From NCBI GenBank assembly GCA_013399695.1, contig VXAU01003998.1, forward strand, positions 2,340,703 to 2,404,702: a stretch of DNA of 64,000 nucleotides. Direction: 5' to 3'. The translations under genes and the position numbers were made by a program. The stretch's first letter is position 1, and every line of letters begins with the position of its first letter. This DNA comes from Formicarius rufipectus (Eukaryota > Chordata > Aves > Passeriformes > Formicariidae). The notes under the pieces are model-generated. The model was not told the origin of the DNA. It ran no database searches and saw nothing but the letters and a program-made list of their open reading frames with translations. Below, in pieces: positions 1-12,793 of this stretch.

Positions 1-3000
1 TGGAGGCTGGACTAGGACATCTGACATGCATATGAAGGGCTGTCAAGATCAGGCTCAAGCCCTGAAGTTCTTATTTCTCCAGTACTATGAGGCAATAATC
101 TTCTTGAAACTAAACTGCCCTTTCATCTCATCATCCCATAGGGATGTCGGGATGAAACATATCAAGGATTCAGAAATTAAACATGTCAGGGATTCAACTG
201 TCATCCCATAGGGAGCACAATTCTGAGAAGCGTGGTGGCACCATGAGCTTGAGAAGCTGGAGGAGTGACAATTCTTGTTTTTGCAGTTGATTAAATGATC
301 TTTCATTAACAGATGTTAAACATAAGAATGTTCGCCACTCCTTCCCTCTTCCCACTCAGCTCATTTTCTTGCAGTGTAAGGGGGGCCTTATTTAAATGGC
401 AGGGTTAGGCAGGTGTAAGCTGCTAAAGCCACCCTGACTGGCTAAAAAGTCACTTGCTAATTTTTTTAATTGTATGCAAAATGTTCATTATCTCCTGCTT
501 AATGTTTTGTTGCTCAGATCCTCGGGTGCTGTAAGGACAGGTGTCACCCATGCACTGGTTCTGATGCTGTCATAGCTCCCTTCGCCTATCCAAGGCTCAA
601 GCAATTTTCAGGGCTAGATGAGTATCATGGCAACATCTGCAGGAGCATAGTGTAGTAGATCAGCATTGGAATAGGAAAGACACCCAAGAGGCATACTGCA
701 TGTCTTTGTACAGAAGAACATTCGTAACAGCCCATCTTCCCAGCATACTTTCTTGTGAACCAGCCTGCATGACAGATAAAAGAAGAAGAAGTAAAAAAAC
801 CAAAAAGCATAAAGTTATTTAAGCAGCATGAGACCTTAACAAGAGGATCCCAGAAAGTCCCAGTGTTGTCCCTGAGGTCAGGTTATTGAGTGCCACATCT
901 TACTGAGGGGTTGCCTTAGCTGTCCAACATCACTTCTGGCAAAGCTCTTCACAAAAGACTCCGCATGCTGCCAGACAGGCAGTGAAAACTGGCAGGACCT
1001 GCTTGTTCTGTCCTACATCAGGCTTTACAGTGGTGATATCAGTGTGGACACACAATGAAAAATGCTGTACCTCTGATGTCAGTGCTTCCAAACTCATCAG
1101 TGACATTTTTGACTGATGTCTTGTGAATGAGAATGCTTGAAGCTGCTGGGTTGGACTTTTGCTTGAATCTTGCCCAAATGTTATTTTGGCCTGTATATGA
1201 TAAGAGATAAACAGAATCAGAGATTTGTTTCAACAGGGTCAGAAATTACTGCAGAACAGTGTTCCTCAAGGTATTTTGGTGCCTCTACCTCCAGTCAAAA
1301 TCCAAAGACAGCAGAGGAAAGAGAAAGTTAAAAAGAAAGTTGACTGAACTTTTCAAACTTGACAGAAGGGTCAAGTATAGTTTGATTCAGGTCTCAGGTG
1401 AAGGTTGGGTATGGGTCTTCATCTACTGGAGGAGGTTTGTCCCTGGTTCAAATGCAATGTCATGGCCACTGGGCAGGAGAGACAATAAAGGAAATAGTCT
1501 CAGCTTAATACTTATTGAACATCTGATTGCAACAGGAAAAATACATGGTTTAGCAAATCTGTCACTCTCAGCAGTTTCAGTTCAGTGAAGGGCTGAGACA
1601 TCAGTGGTCAAGCAGGGACATGAGTTACTTGCCCACAGCTCTGCGGACAGGCAAAGCCCCCATGACTTGAGCTGTGCCCTGCGTGGGCAGCCATGGGGCA
1701 CACAATCCCACAAGGGCATTAGGCCAGCACAGCTTCAACCCCTCCCATGCAAGAAAGGCAGGGACTTAAGGCCAAAGGGCTGCTATGAGATTCGAGGTGC
1801 ATTAGAAGGACTTCATGCTGTCCCACCTGCCAAGCCAATAAATCCTCAACTCAATCGTCTGGACTGCCACCAGTTTTTTGTGTGGCTTGGTGCAAGTTAG
1901 TCAGCTCTCATCTATTTAAGAAGTCATCAGGATATCAAGAGAAAAACAAGCAGAAAACTGTGGCTCTGTGATACTGTGAAGATGAGGGAAAGATACCAGA
2001 GAAATAAAAATACACATTCACCATTCTCAAGACAAGGTTAAGGGCTTTGCTCATTCATGTACTTCTGAATTCAAATAAATGCCCCTTAACAGGAAGCAAA
2101 TTACACTTAAGGGTAACTTGAGGTGCTGTTCAATTAGGTGTCTTGTAGAACAAAAGCACGTCTTTGGTGTTGGTTTCCCTACATTCTTACCTCTCCCTAC
2201 CACTTGAAAGAGTTTGAATGGGCCAGAAAGAGCAAACAATGATACAGAGAATGTTTAACCATTAATAAGGACGGACAATGGTTAGGGAAGTATCTAAATA
2301 CTCTAGTTGTAGCAAGCCAGATATCTTCTTGTCTCTGTTACTGAGTTTGGGTTGTTTCTTGTTTTTGAAAACTGCCCCTGGCTAAAGTATTTTCAGCAGT
2401 TAATGCTCTAGTAGAGAGTCATCTTCCCCATGGGTATGTTTCAAGCCTATGGGTCTTGCAGGTTTTCTTGGGTATTTTGTGTACAAGCATGGCTGTGGTA
2501 AGGGTTGTAAATGCTGGCTCTCTGCTGAAGGGCTGCACTAATGCCTCCTCTCAGCAGGGTCTCAAGGAAGAGCTTGCCTTAGATCTAGGCCAAACTGACT
2601 CGTATTTGGGCAAGGGCAATGTCTGGCCGTATGCAACACCAGCTTCAGCTGTCAACAGGAAGAAATATTTCAGTGCTATTGTAATGTACATCCAGCTGAT
2701 AGAGCTGAACTCAGCTGAGGCCTGTTGGGGACACAGGCACAGCTTCTCCTCCAGTCCTCTGCCTTCACCTGGATCGGTCCCTCTTGAGAAAAGGACCCAG
2801 AGTAGTCACAACAGAGCAATAGCTGATCCTTTGGCTGCCTGGCAGGATGATAGCCAGCAAAACCGCTCACAGCAAAACCATCCCTGGGACTTCCCTGGTG
2901 TCTCAAAAAAATCTGTTCAATAAAACCCCAAGGTTCATATAGTTACAGTCACCACTAAAGCCTGGGTTCATTCTTCAGCCACCTGTTTAGGAACCTCAGC

Positions 3001-3008
3001 CTGTTAGT

Positions 3009-3022
3009 AAAAAAAAAAAAAA
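3009..3022 (+). repeat. Poly-A run (14)
   Basis: Fourteen consecutive A. It lies about 85 bp after an AATAAA word (2921-2926), but no transcript-like sequence is recognisable upstream. Confidence 0.85.
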
Positions 3023-3101
3023 GGTACTCTGAGGTGTTCCTGGATTGTGTGAGAGTTGAGAGTTGCTACATAACAAGAGAAGAGAGATTTTTGAATGGAT
3101 T

Positions 3102-3117
3102 AAAAAAAAAAAAAAAA
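3102..3117 (+). repeat. Poly-A run (16)
   Basis: Sixteen consecutive A, followed by a purine-rich GGGAAGAAGAAAAAGG stretch. Confidence 0.85.
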
Positions 3118-5519
3118 GGGAAGAAGAAAAAGGAAAATTAAAAACATATGCCACAATATCTCACACTTGTCAAAGAGGGGTAGGGGTATGGGGCGAGAGT
3201 CTGGCCCCAAACTCTTTTTGGGTTGGCACTAGAAACTAGTATTCTGGGGAGGGGTCAAAGTTTGTGGTGAGAAAAGTGACTTTAACCAGCTGGAGTCTAC
3301 TGCCTCTCTGCCTCTTGAGTAACTAGCAAGCAGCTTTGAAGACTGATAAAAACAAGTTTTCACTAAAGTCAGCACTCCCAAGCTCATGCAAAGATAAAAC
3401 AGGGAACTTCAGGCCAGTTTTTGCTTCTCTGACCAGCAAGGCCACCAGCTGAATCCTAACCTCAGCATGTTTTTGGTAGGTGACAGTTTAAAAGCAGGAA
3501 GTACAAGCACGGAAATATGAATGCACCAAGACTCACCTGAATCTTCAGATGTGGACTGAAGTCCATAATCAATCATTTCAGAAATTCCAGCAGAGTTCAG
3601 AGCTCTGACATGGTCCGTATAGTTTGGAAACTTAAATAAACAAACATCCTGACTTCTGAATTGCGTAGAAGACTGGAAGCAGACTCACTTCTTTCTCAGA
3701 TACCCATGTGAGATTTGTATTATTACCAGATGGAGAAAAAAACTACCTTGATTTAACCTATAAGCACTGTGCAACCTGGGAAAAGCAGGAGTCATTCAAA
3801 GGACATGTACCTGGGAGGTAAGGCAGTTTAGATAAGGTCCCCTTTATTGATTCTGATCTGCCATGAATGATGCTTCAGATACTGGCCAAAACCCTTTGCT
3901 ATGGGAATTGATTTCCAAATTTTTGAAAACTTTGTTCCCAGCTTTTCTGTGGGCCACACATCTACTCCTACTCTTGTCAGTATTGCTGGACATGATTGTT
4001 TCCTAATGAAGTGATGGAACTTCAAAAGTTGCGCATAAAATGCAAAGAGTCTGATAGAAATAATCCCAAACTTCTCTCAGAAAGAAGAGTGAGCAAGCCA
4101 TGTTACATGGATGGACAGGTAGTCTTGCTTTCTCAGAGCCTCACACAAATCACTTAAGATATCTGCAAAATCTAAGAGAAAACTCAGAGGATTTATTAAT
4201 ACAGAAAAGAGATTCAAGGTCTTCCCTACCACTACCACCCCAAACTATGACTGTATTTTAAAAACATCATCAGGGAGACACTCTTTATACCTTGTGTAAA
4301 ATCTAGCATTTCCCAAATGCATCTGAAAACATGTCCTATATTTGTCTTACACAGGTCTTAGCCTGCTTATCAGCTGGATATTAAGATGAGAAGAGCTGTA
4401 GCTCTGATCCAGTATGTACATGCATTGCTACAAAGCACAACATGAGGGCAAAGAGCCTTGATGCTTGGTGAATAACTAATAGACTAAGTGGGAAACTGTT
4501 TCCCAGTCCTGCGGAAATGTTCACAGTATGAGAAGTTGGTTGTTTTTTTTTTCCTCTTTTTTGAAGACAAGGGACAAAGCCAGAACTTGGGAAATTTTAT
4601 CAAAACTTGAGTCACAATGAATATGTGCAGAGAAGATTATTGGCAACACGGTGTTTCAGTATTAGCCTTTTTAACTTTTTTTACTCCAAGTTCACTATAT
4701 TCATAATACTACTACTAAACCTAAAATATTTTCAGTGCAGGATTCCCCAGAGCTGAAACCACTGACTAGAGACTATTTGCATTTGCTGATATCAAAACTT
4801 CCCCCCCCGTATATAGTTTTGCTTTGGAGGAAGTGGTATTGTCAACTTTTAAAACTGAAACTCTTTCAAAGAAATACTCCTGACCACATAGAAGAATGAG
4901 ATCAAACAAGGGCCCTGGAGCTTGCACACTGAATTAGCCTGCAAAGGTTTGCTTCAACATACTGTCCTGGGCAGGACTAGCACAGACTGGCTGTAGGGGA
5001 GCCGCTCACTGCACCTCATTGCCATCCCTGTGACTTACCTCAGGAGATTGGGACCCCTTTCTCTGCCAGAGCACACAGGTCTTTTGCTGCAGAGGAAAAA
5101 GCATGTGCAAAACAAAAGGCATATACCAGCACCTTTGCATGTGGCTCTGTGTGCACCTGGCAGGGCTGTACCACAGATTTGCCATGCATGAGATCTGCCC
5201 CTTTGGCATCAGCTGTCTTCCTGACGAGTCTTTGCAGGTGGTTACCTCTACTACACAGTGTGCGCAGGGACACTTTCACTTGCTCTCTCTCCTTCCACTA
5301 GCTGTCCTTTGGAACACAGGGAAGGAGCTGGGGAATGTGCTAAAATACGTCTTTCCCCAAACCACAATGTTTGCTGCTGCCATTTGGTCCTATCTGATAA
5401 AACACAAACAGCGAGATCTGCTCCACTCGCTTCCTCCCTCTGACGGGGGAATGAGCTCAGCATGCCCTGGTGCCTCAGCCAAGTCCCGCAGGGGTAATGT
5501 AATCGCATTCCTGCTCTGT

Positions 5520-5570
5520 CTGCCTCAGTTACCCCAGCTGGGCATGTTATGTCTCTGTGCTTCCTGTTGT
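5520..5570 (+). repeat. Possible MIR-type core remnant
   Basis: CTGCCTCAGTTACCCCAGCT looks like the 'gtgcctcagtttccccatct' part of the MIR core, but the expected 'ttgggcaagtcactt' upstream is not clear. It lies inside the window's longest open frame. It is weak and could be chance. Confidence 0.28.
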
Positions 5571-7373
5571 GGCATCCTCGACATTCCCCACCACGCTCCC
5601 AGACCCATTGCTACTCCCTGTATTTCACTGCCAGGACTCACTGCCGGCACACATGCAACCTGTCAGAGGCAGTGGGATGTACTCCTGGGATAAACAAGTA
5701 AAAGCTCATTTCGATCTCTTAAACCCAGGACTTCTCAATCATGGTGTATTTGGGGAGCTGAGCGTGTTTGATTCTTGCTTTGGCACCATATTGAGACAAG
5801 ACCATGGGGAAGTTTAGATTTAGTATTGATTTTAGGGGACTGATGAGATCTACCAAGTGGACAATTCCCTCCTGGTGAAGTTTGCTAACGGAAGTTTAGT
5901 GAGAGTTTTAGAAAGAGCGCAAAACTCATGAGTACTGAAAGCCACTGTAAAAACACATCCTGATGAGCAAATTAACAGATTCCCAGAACTCATCAGCCAG
6001 GGTTCTGCATGAGACCCTAAATGATGGGGAAATCTATTTTAAGAATGTTTAGGGAACTTCTCAGAATGTGATAATTTTTTAATTTATTTTTTGGTTCACT
6101 GAATACAATATTTTGTGCACTGCTGCAAGTACAACCTCTGTTCAGTACCCAGAGTGCAGACACGTACACTGAAAGATGGTGAGTTGGGTTCTGTTTGGGG
6201 AAGTGTAAGAGATGAAACTCCCTGTGGAAGCATTCACTTTCAGCCAATATCAATGTTTTGCTTCATGGGTGAAAATGCATTAAATACAAAATGCTTGATT
6301 CTCAATGTCCAACTGATCCATTCTTGTCCATTTAAATATGTGGGTGAATGAGTGAGCAATTCCTCAGTGGTTGGAATAAGAGGTGGGAAATGGTGCAAAT
6401 AAGGACATTGGACAGAGTACAAAGAATACCATCACTTATATTGTTGATATAATTATGATACCATTGCCTCTCTTGCTGAAAAAAAATCATAGATAAAATA
6501 CATCATTACTAACTTTCAAACTGTCAAATGTTATTTGCCATTAGAATTTACAAATGCCTTCATATCTGTCTGCAAAATTTTCATCAGTTGTTGGCTTTCC
6601 TCTTTTGTGGTTGCATCCTGTCCTGGGGCTGCATCCTGAATGCAGGGCTGAGTTTGTGGATGGACAGGCTGTCTCCTCATCCCATCCCATCTCCACAGAG
6701 GACGCTGGTCCTGTTTTTATGCTGCAGAGATGCTGGGAGGTGTAGTGACCTTACCTTAGACTGAAAACCAGAGGAGTATGCTATGTTGCAGCCACAGTGA
6801 TGCTCCTTGGGCTGTCTTACATCATGGGAAATCTAGCAAATGGATTTAAAAAGTGGAGAAAAGGTCACATGGAGTGCACAGAGGAGGTCCAGCTTAAACA
6901 AGGAAGGCTCAGCCCTAGCTACCAAGGACATCCTTGAAGGTAGCCAGGGACAGGCACATGAAAATCACCATAAATATTGGGCAGAAAGAAGGGAGACTCC
7001 ATTGTTTGGCTTCTCTTGCCTCCCACACTGCTACTGTTTGTACAGTCCCCATAATGATACCTATCTAGTCCTGCTGGACTTTAGACTCTGGGGAGTAGAA
7101 AGGAGGGGCTATTTTGGGCACTGACTTCAGAGCCCAAAATTAGAAAGAAAAAAAATTCCAACACAGTTTAGATGGAATGAAAGCATTTCTGCTACCCTGC
7201 CTGACTGCCTGACTGGCCGAAGCACCCACCAGGTTGCAGACCCCCTGCTCAAGCACACAGATGGCCACTTCTCACCAAGGACAGCAATTAATTATTCCCA
7301 GTCCCACCACACACACTGGAAGAAGCAGACCCCAGCCCTGTTCCTGGCCATGGAAAGCAGCTGGGAGACCTGG

Positions 7374-7379
7374 AAAAAC

Positions 7380-7410
<31 letters not shown>

Positions 7411-7420
7411 AAGACAAACA
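7374..7420 (+). repeat. (AAAAC)n simple repeat
   Basis: About nine imperfect units of AAAAC or AAAAAC, followed by an A-rich tail. No retroposed sequence is recognisable to its left, so it is best read as a simple repeat grown from an A-rich run. Confidence 0.85.
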
Positions 7421-10400
7421 AGCAAGCCAGAGGCAGACAGAATAACCTGTTCCCAAAACCACAGTGAGATGCTCAACGTCAGGAATGTGCAAGCTTTAAA
7501 AGTCCCAGAGCTGTAAAGCACTGGAGGGGAATGCCTTGCCATGTGTTCGTCAGCTCTGTGGTGCTGCCACAGCAAAGCCCTGCCATGCAGTGAGAGCTGA
7601 CCACAGGGAACTTCACAATGGGTGAGGGGAATATTTGGGAGGCTGGGGGACCTGGGAGAAACTTGTGACCAGCTGTTAGGCATTGCTCAGAACTTCATTC
7701 ATACCTTGAAAGTGTTATGGTGTCCAAGCTTATCATCAGCCACGGAGAAGTTATGCCAAAAGCTGAGACAGAAAAGGGGATTTTTGTAGAAAGGAAGAAG
7801 GAAAGTCATGAGTCTATCTGTCCCATCTACCTCTTCCAAATGAGCTGGCTTGTGGGCATCTGCAGTATTCACCAAAACCTCCTTGGGAATCAGTCACCCT
7901 AAACAGCTCCAGCATTTCTGTTCCCAGCCCCAGGCACACCAGCACTGTGGCAACTTCTCAGCACATGTTCCATGCTGAGTGTGTACTACTCTAGGATGGG
8001 AGGGGTAGTTTGCATTTACCGAACCAAATACTATATGTCTCTTGCATGTGCAATCCAAGCTCTCTGGGGCTTCACATGCCATTTTTTGCTCCAGAATGTG
8101 CCAATTTTTGCAGTTCCCTGCTAATAACATACCTTTGGTCTCTGGATTTAAGCAGCTACCTTATTTGGGAATGGGGAAGGCTTTTGGTTACTGAAGTCTC
8201 TTGTCTACAAAAGGGAAAGGATTGCATTCTCTGGTCATCACTTGAATAGTCCCAGCCAAGAAGAGCCCAGGCTTGGCATCAAGACCTCAGAGGCAGGATG
8301 TCAGTAACAACAAATGGGAAGGTGCCCTCCAACCCCATTACACAGAGAAGAAATAGTGGGATGGGTATTTCATGAGCCCCTCAGTGAGCATCCTTGCTGC
8401 AACCCAGCTGCAGGGCTTCAGGGAGGGAAGTGGGGAGGAGATACGGGAGTGGGCAGTGTACATGAGGCTTAGTGGTTGTGAAGAGCTCCCACAGTCCCTT
8501 CTGCCCATGACTCCCCAAGGTGGAGGAGGTGAGATGCTGTTAAAGGGCTCAGCAGAAGTGTAGCTATTGCAGAGGACCTCAAACTGGACCCAGCAGTGTG
8601 ATGAGGCAGGGATCATCCTCCTGTTCCACCTCCTCAACCTGCAAACTTCCAGCAGACGACTGAGACTGAGGACACATGCAGATGGAGAAGGCTATAAGAA
8701 CTATATGGATTTTCCTGACCTGAACTTCATCACTTCTGTTTTTCCCCATCTAAAAGCTCAAGAAGACAAAACACATTGCTTTGGGAGAAAGTGAGGGAGA
8801 GTGCGAGTTTATGGAATGACTCAAAGGCTCTGCAACACCTCCCTTGCCAAACTAGAGATGGCTTCATGGAAACGGCTGAGTGCCCTTGAGAGGTGATGAT
8901 GCAGGTGAATCAGACCCTGGATGCTCACTGGAGACTGCCACAGCTGTGGATCAGTGTCAAGGACACTGTTACTGAAATGACAGAAAAAAAGAAGGATCAC
9001 CATACTCTGGCTCACACTTAATCCTTTAAAAATTAATATAGAGTCTCCAGCATTATAATAATGATAGTTTGTTCAAGAACTGCTAGATAGTTCAAGAAAC
9101 ATGCAAGAAGCAGGCACAGATAAACCATCTCTGATCCTAGCTTTTAATATCAAAATATGCACTTTTTTTGAATTCTCTCTTCCAGCTTTTGTTAACATGT
9201 GCTAGGAGGAGGTTGTTGACACTACTGTTTCCTACAGACATCGCCTCTCCCCCACTCCCCCCACCCCATTCCCTTTTGAATCCCAGTGAAGCCCAAGGTG
9301 ATCACTGAACCACATGACATATCCAGACTGGAGATGGACACAGAGAGATGAGAATGAAGCAAGAGAAGGAGTGGATAAGTTGAGGAAAATGTGAGACTGG
9401 GGCCTATGAGAAATGGCAGAGATGGAGAAAGCACTGTGGACTTTATTCTTTGGCTGCAGGAACATCAACATTGAAATCTCTGCTTGGATCGGGATTTGTT
9501 GACACAAAATCCACTGACCAAACGTGGGGGGTTGAAAGTAGTTTACCTGTTACATTCCCAGTGCTATCTCAGGAACGTAACTTCACGGGCTGGAGCAGTT
9601 GTAGTATATCTGCCTGTCTCTTATCTAATGTGTAACCTCCTGGACTGAAGACATAATGTACTGTCTATCCTTTCTGTGATAAAAATAAAGCATATAAAAC
9701 ACACATACACACACACAATCTCAGGCCAAAAATTCCCTTAGGGGAACATACTGTGACTAGATAAGAAGGTACTAGCTGACACGTAGTTACCTCTTCACTT
9801 CCTAACTGGGACACTCAGGGAAGGGTGGAGTTGATGCTGGTGAGGGGCCACGGGATAAGGGGGAGAGGTGTCCTGGGATGGATAGCAAGGGGAAAAAAGG
9901 GCCATAGAGAACGACTCAAGGAAAAAGAAATCAAAAGCAGAGTGGACTTATTCCAGGCTTTCATAATCCCTCCAGCCAGCTGTAAAATCTGAGCATTTTT
10001 GGCCCATGGGCAGAAAAGCCTGCTTGTGCTGTCCCGAGGGACCAAATAGTGTATCTTTGGGTCTCAGAACATCAACTTCTGTATGAGATAAAACCAGGTC
10101 CTGTAAAACTCCTAGAGGGTTGGCGCGTGTATTATGCATAGAACATGTCTTGTTGGTGCTCTACACACTGCACACCATGAAGGTCAACATTCCTGGTGGG
10201 AACAGTCTAGTCTGTTCTGGGGGCTGATTTTTCTGTCTTTTCTTTGCTGCTTATTCCTTTAAATGGTCCTGGGTAAATTCATGGGCAATGTCTTCTGCTG
10301 AATGACAGGTGTGACTTGCATCACCTTCTGGGAACATGAGGAGGCTCTGCTGCAACATCCCAAGAGCTGTGTCCAGCACATCAGAGGCTGGTGGGATTTG

Positions 10401-12544
10401 GGAAACCACTGAAGGACAGAGAGCTTTGAAGGAAAGGTGGAAGTGAAAAGATAAGGGAAACCAGAGGCTCAGCATGTCTATGAAATAAACACTGTTGGAA
10501 CTCCAGAGCCCAACTCAGCCTAAAATGCAAACCAAATGCAAACCCACTGCTCAGCTTTTCACTCACTCTGGGTTCTCTTTGTAAATCTAAATCAATATAA
10601 TGGATAATGGAGAATTGGAATCATAATCAATATTTATAGGCAGTATTTACAAAGTGCTCAAAATCTGTCAGAACCACACCAGTGCTTCCCATCAACACCT
10701 TCTGCTGGCTCCAAGGCTTGGCAACAAGCAAGGCAGTGACAGCTCCCACACTCTTGTATCATTCTGCATCCAGGAACCCCTCTTCCAAATTTCTCCCTTC
10801 TTCAACATCTCTTGTCCTTGAGCAGCTTCAGAGAAAGCAATTTTTGGAAAAGAGCAGCTTGATTAAATTTTCACTTTATCTCTCTTTTGGACAAGGTGGT
10901 AACCTGGGCTGCAACCTGCCTCTGCCTTGGCACTCCCTCTGAGGGAAAGCCAGTTGTGCTGGCACTCTGTCAAGGATGCATTTTACAGGTGTATGCATAA
11001 CTCAGCTGGCTGGAGAATGGCAGCAGCCCAAAAGATCACCAGCTGTGGGCATGGCTATTTGGAAACCTTTTCACAACTGACTGGCTTAGACAGTGGGGTA
11101 AAACACGCATTTCCCAAAAGAGGGGATCTCATTTTGACTTTGATGGATGGGCTCAAGTCCTGAGTCAGAATGAAAAGATAATATCTGTGGAAAGCCCACA
11201 CACTTCAGAAGAACCTTAAGATCTTTTTCCTTTGGTCTCTTTGTAGTATTTTTAAGAAAAAGTTAAATTTTAAGAACTGTGCAAGGATGGAATAGGAAAA
11301 CATTTGATTCTGAAAATGTCAATATTACATATTTGGATTTTTTTCTGTGTTTGTTTTTTTAAAACAAACAAAACATTTAAATTTATACTGGCTTTACTAA
11401 AAATGTGAGTACCATCAAAATGACATTTTACAATGAGAAACTGCTTTATCCTTCCCCCACTTTTTGCTGAGTGCTTGCACTTTCTTCAGAAAAAAGTGTC
11501 CCTGTGGGTTATACTGGAGCAAACACTTTGTGTGCATCCAGGGCTATTTGCAGGTGCAAAAAGGCCTTTGGTTGTTGGTGCATGCATGGGAACACACATA
11601 TCAGGAAAATACAGATCCTGCTCATGGAGCCTTCACCTGCAACTTGCTTGGGTTGAGTGAAGGAACTTGTGGCCACCTCATGAAATAAATCCAAGCATTC
11701 TCTGCCTCAGTCATGGATCAGCCTTCCTGGGTGGGAGATGCAGCCCTTTACACTTGTGCTGCCAGATCCAGCACTGGTGCCAGCCATGTCCTGCTGCTGC
11801 CCTGCAATAAAGCCACCTGGCCTGTGGACCCTTGGGCAGGGCCAAATCTGCACTCACTCCGGGCACTCGAGCAGGAGACTGTGAGAAAGGACAACTCAGG
11901 AGCCATCATAAACACAGGTTGCACTGTGAACACCAGTCAGTCTTCAGACCATTTGAGTCAGTGAGGCATACTTCCCATGGGAACTCTTAGTCCTGGCTAA
12001 CTTGAGGCAGGACCAATTAGAGCAGGGAGTAAATACACTTAGCATGCTCAGGAAAATACATCTAAAGCTGTTTATACACATTCCTTTGGACCAGTCAGCA
12101 ACAAAAATGTCTTTACAGCTGTTTCCTCCTTCCCTTCTTCCCCCTCTCTCTGTGCTGCTTCAAAAATAAAACTAGCTGGCCTCACCTAACCCTTGCTGGA
12201 CTTACTCCTGTTCACTCCCAAGTCCATCAGGTCTTGTGTGCCACCAGCCCCTCAACTGGTGATTTTCCTGCAGACTTCCAACTGTGGCATTTTTTCTGGC
12301 TCTCCTCAAGAGTTTTGCAGTGTAATTGGAGCCAAGAAGAGAGAAGCTTGCATGTTTCCTTGTAACTGAGGAGCTAATACCTAAAACCATGTCCCCTTCA
12401 TCACCTCTGACCACCTTCGTCATCAGGTTGAGGTTTTGTGTACACTGTGCACTTACACGGTACTAATGGCACACTGAGAGCCAAAGCAGTAATAGCCATA
12501 GGGGAGTGCTATCTAACAAAGGTGATGTGATGGGGCCATAGCCA
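7421..12544. other. Unique non-coding DNA
   Basis: Apart from a short CA repeat at 9699, I see no element. A GGTGCCCTCCAACCCCATTA word at 8321 recalls CR1 3' ends but has no supporting context. Open frames stay below 100 codons except for chance overlaps. Confidence 0.7.
9699..9717 (+). repeat. (CA)n microsatellite, short, interrupted
   Basis: About nine CA units with one ATA interruption; at this length it is probably only slightly variable. Confidence 0.8.
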
Positions 12545-12615
12545 CAGGGACATTTTTTAGGGAACAGGGAACCCAGATCTCATGTCCTAGACCACTGCCC
12601 TACCCACAGGGTCGT
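12545..12615 (-). repeat. MIR-type SINE, tRNA-derived head, minus strand
   Basis: On the plus strand the words GGGAACCCAGATCTCATGTC, then CTAGACCACTGCCCTACCCA, are the reverse complement of the tRNA-derived head of MIR-type SINEs (the part with the internal promoter boxes). The matching core should lie to the left (about 12460-12545), where only weak similarity remains. A second core fragment in the same orientation stands 85 bp to the right, so this may be one rearranged copy or two independent ones. Confidence 0.55.
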
Positions 12616-12700
12616 TCTTCTCACTTACTGATACCATGCTTGATTCGATCTGCATGTTTCATGATTGGTCATGTGAACTACATGGCACTTTTCACGTTTT

Positions 12701-12793
12701 CCAGGTGGGGAACTGAGACTTTTGTAAGAGAATGACAAGAATGACATGGTTAGACATCATAAATAGGGCTTGATGCTAAAGTAAAATCTTCCC
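12701..12793 (-). repeat. MIR-type SINE, core fragment, minus strand
   Basis: CCAGGTGGGGAACTGAGACT matches the reverse complement of the MIR core (cctcagtttcc...atctg). The following bases, through GGGCTTGATGCTAAAG, follow the expected spacing toward the head but are heavily decayed. It has the same orientation as the head fragment just to its left. Confidence 0.55.

Larger units (their letters stand above)
1..7373. other. Unique non-coding DNA
   Basis: No gene or interspersed repeat is recognised beyond the A runs near 3.0-3.1 kb, a C8 run at 4801 and a doubtful MIR remnant at 5520. The longest open frame of the whole window (5103-5693, 196 codons, plus) lies here in a locally GC-richer stretch. 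Overlapping frames of 67-85 codons stay open on the other strand, which argues for low stop density, not coding selection. Confidence 0.7.

Noticed and set aside
2456..2923. Frame ending near AATAAA as a processed pseudogene with the poly-A at 3009
   Set aside because: The predicted protein is unfamiliar, the poly-A is 85 bp past the signal, and no flanking duplication is visible.
5103..5693. 196-codon open frame as a gene
   Set aside because: No recognisable domain, overlapping open frames on the other strand, GC-richer composition and no splice or promoter context; the length is within reach of chance in 64 kb.
8290..8350. CR1 3' end on the plus strand
   Set aside because: Only about 15 bases (GGTGCCCTCCAACCCC) resemble CR1; the expected 'attctatgattct' end is absent.
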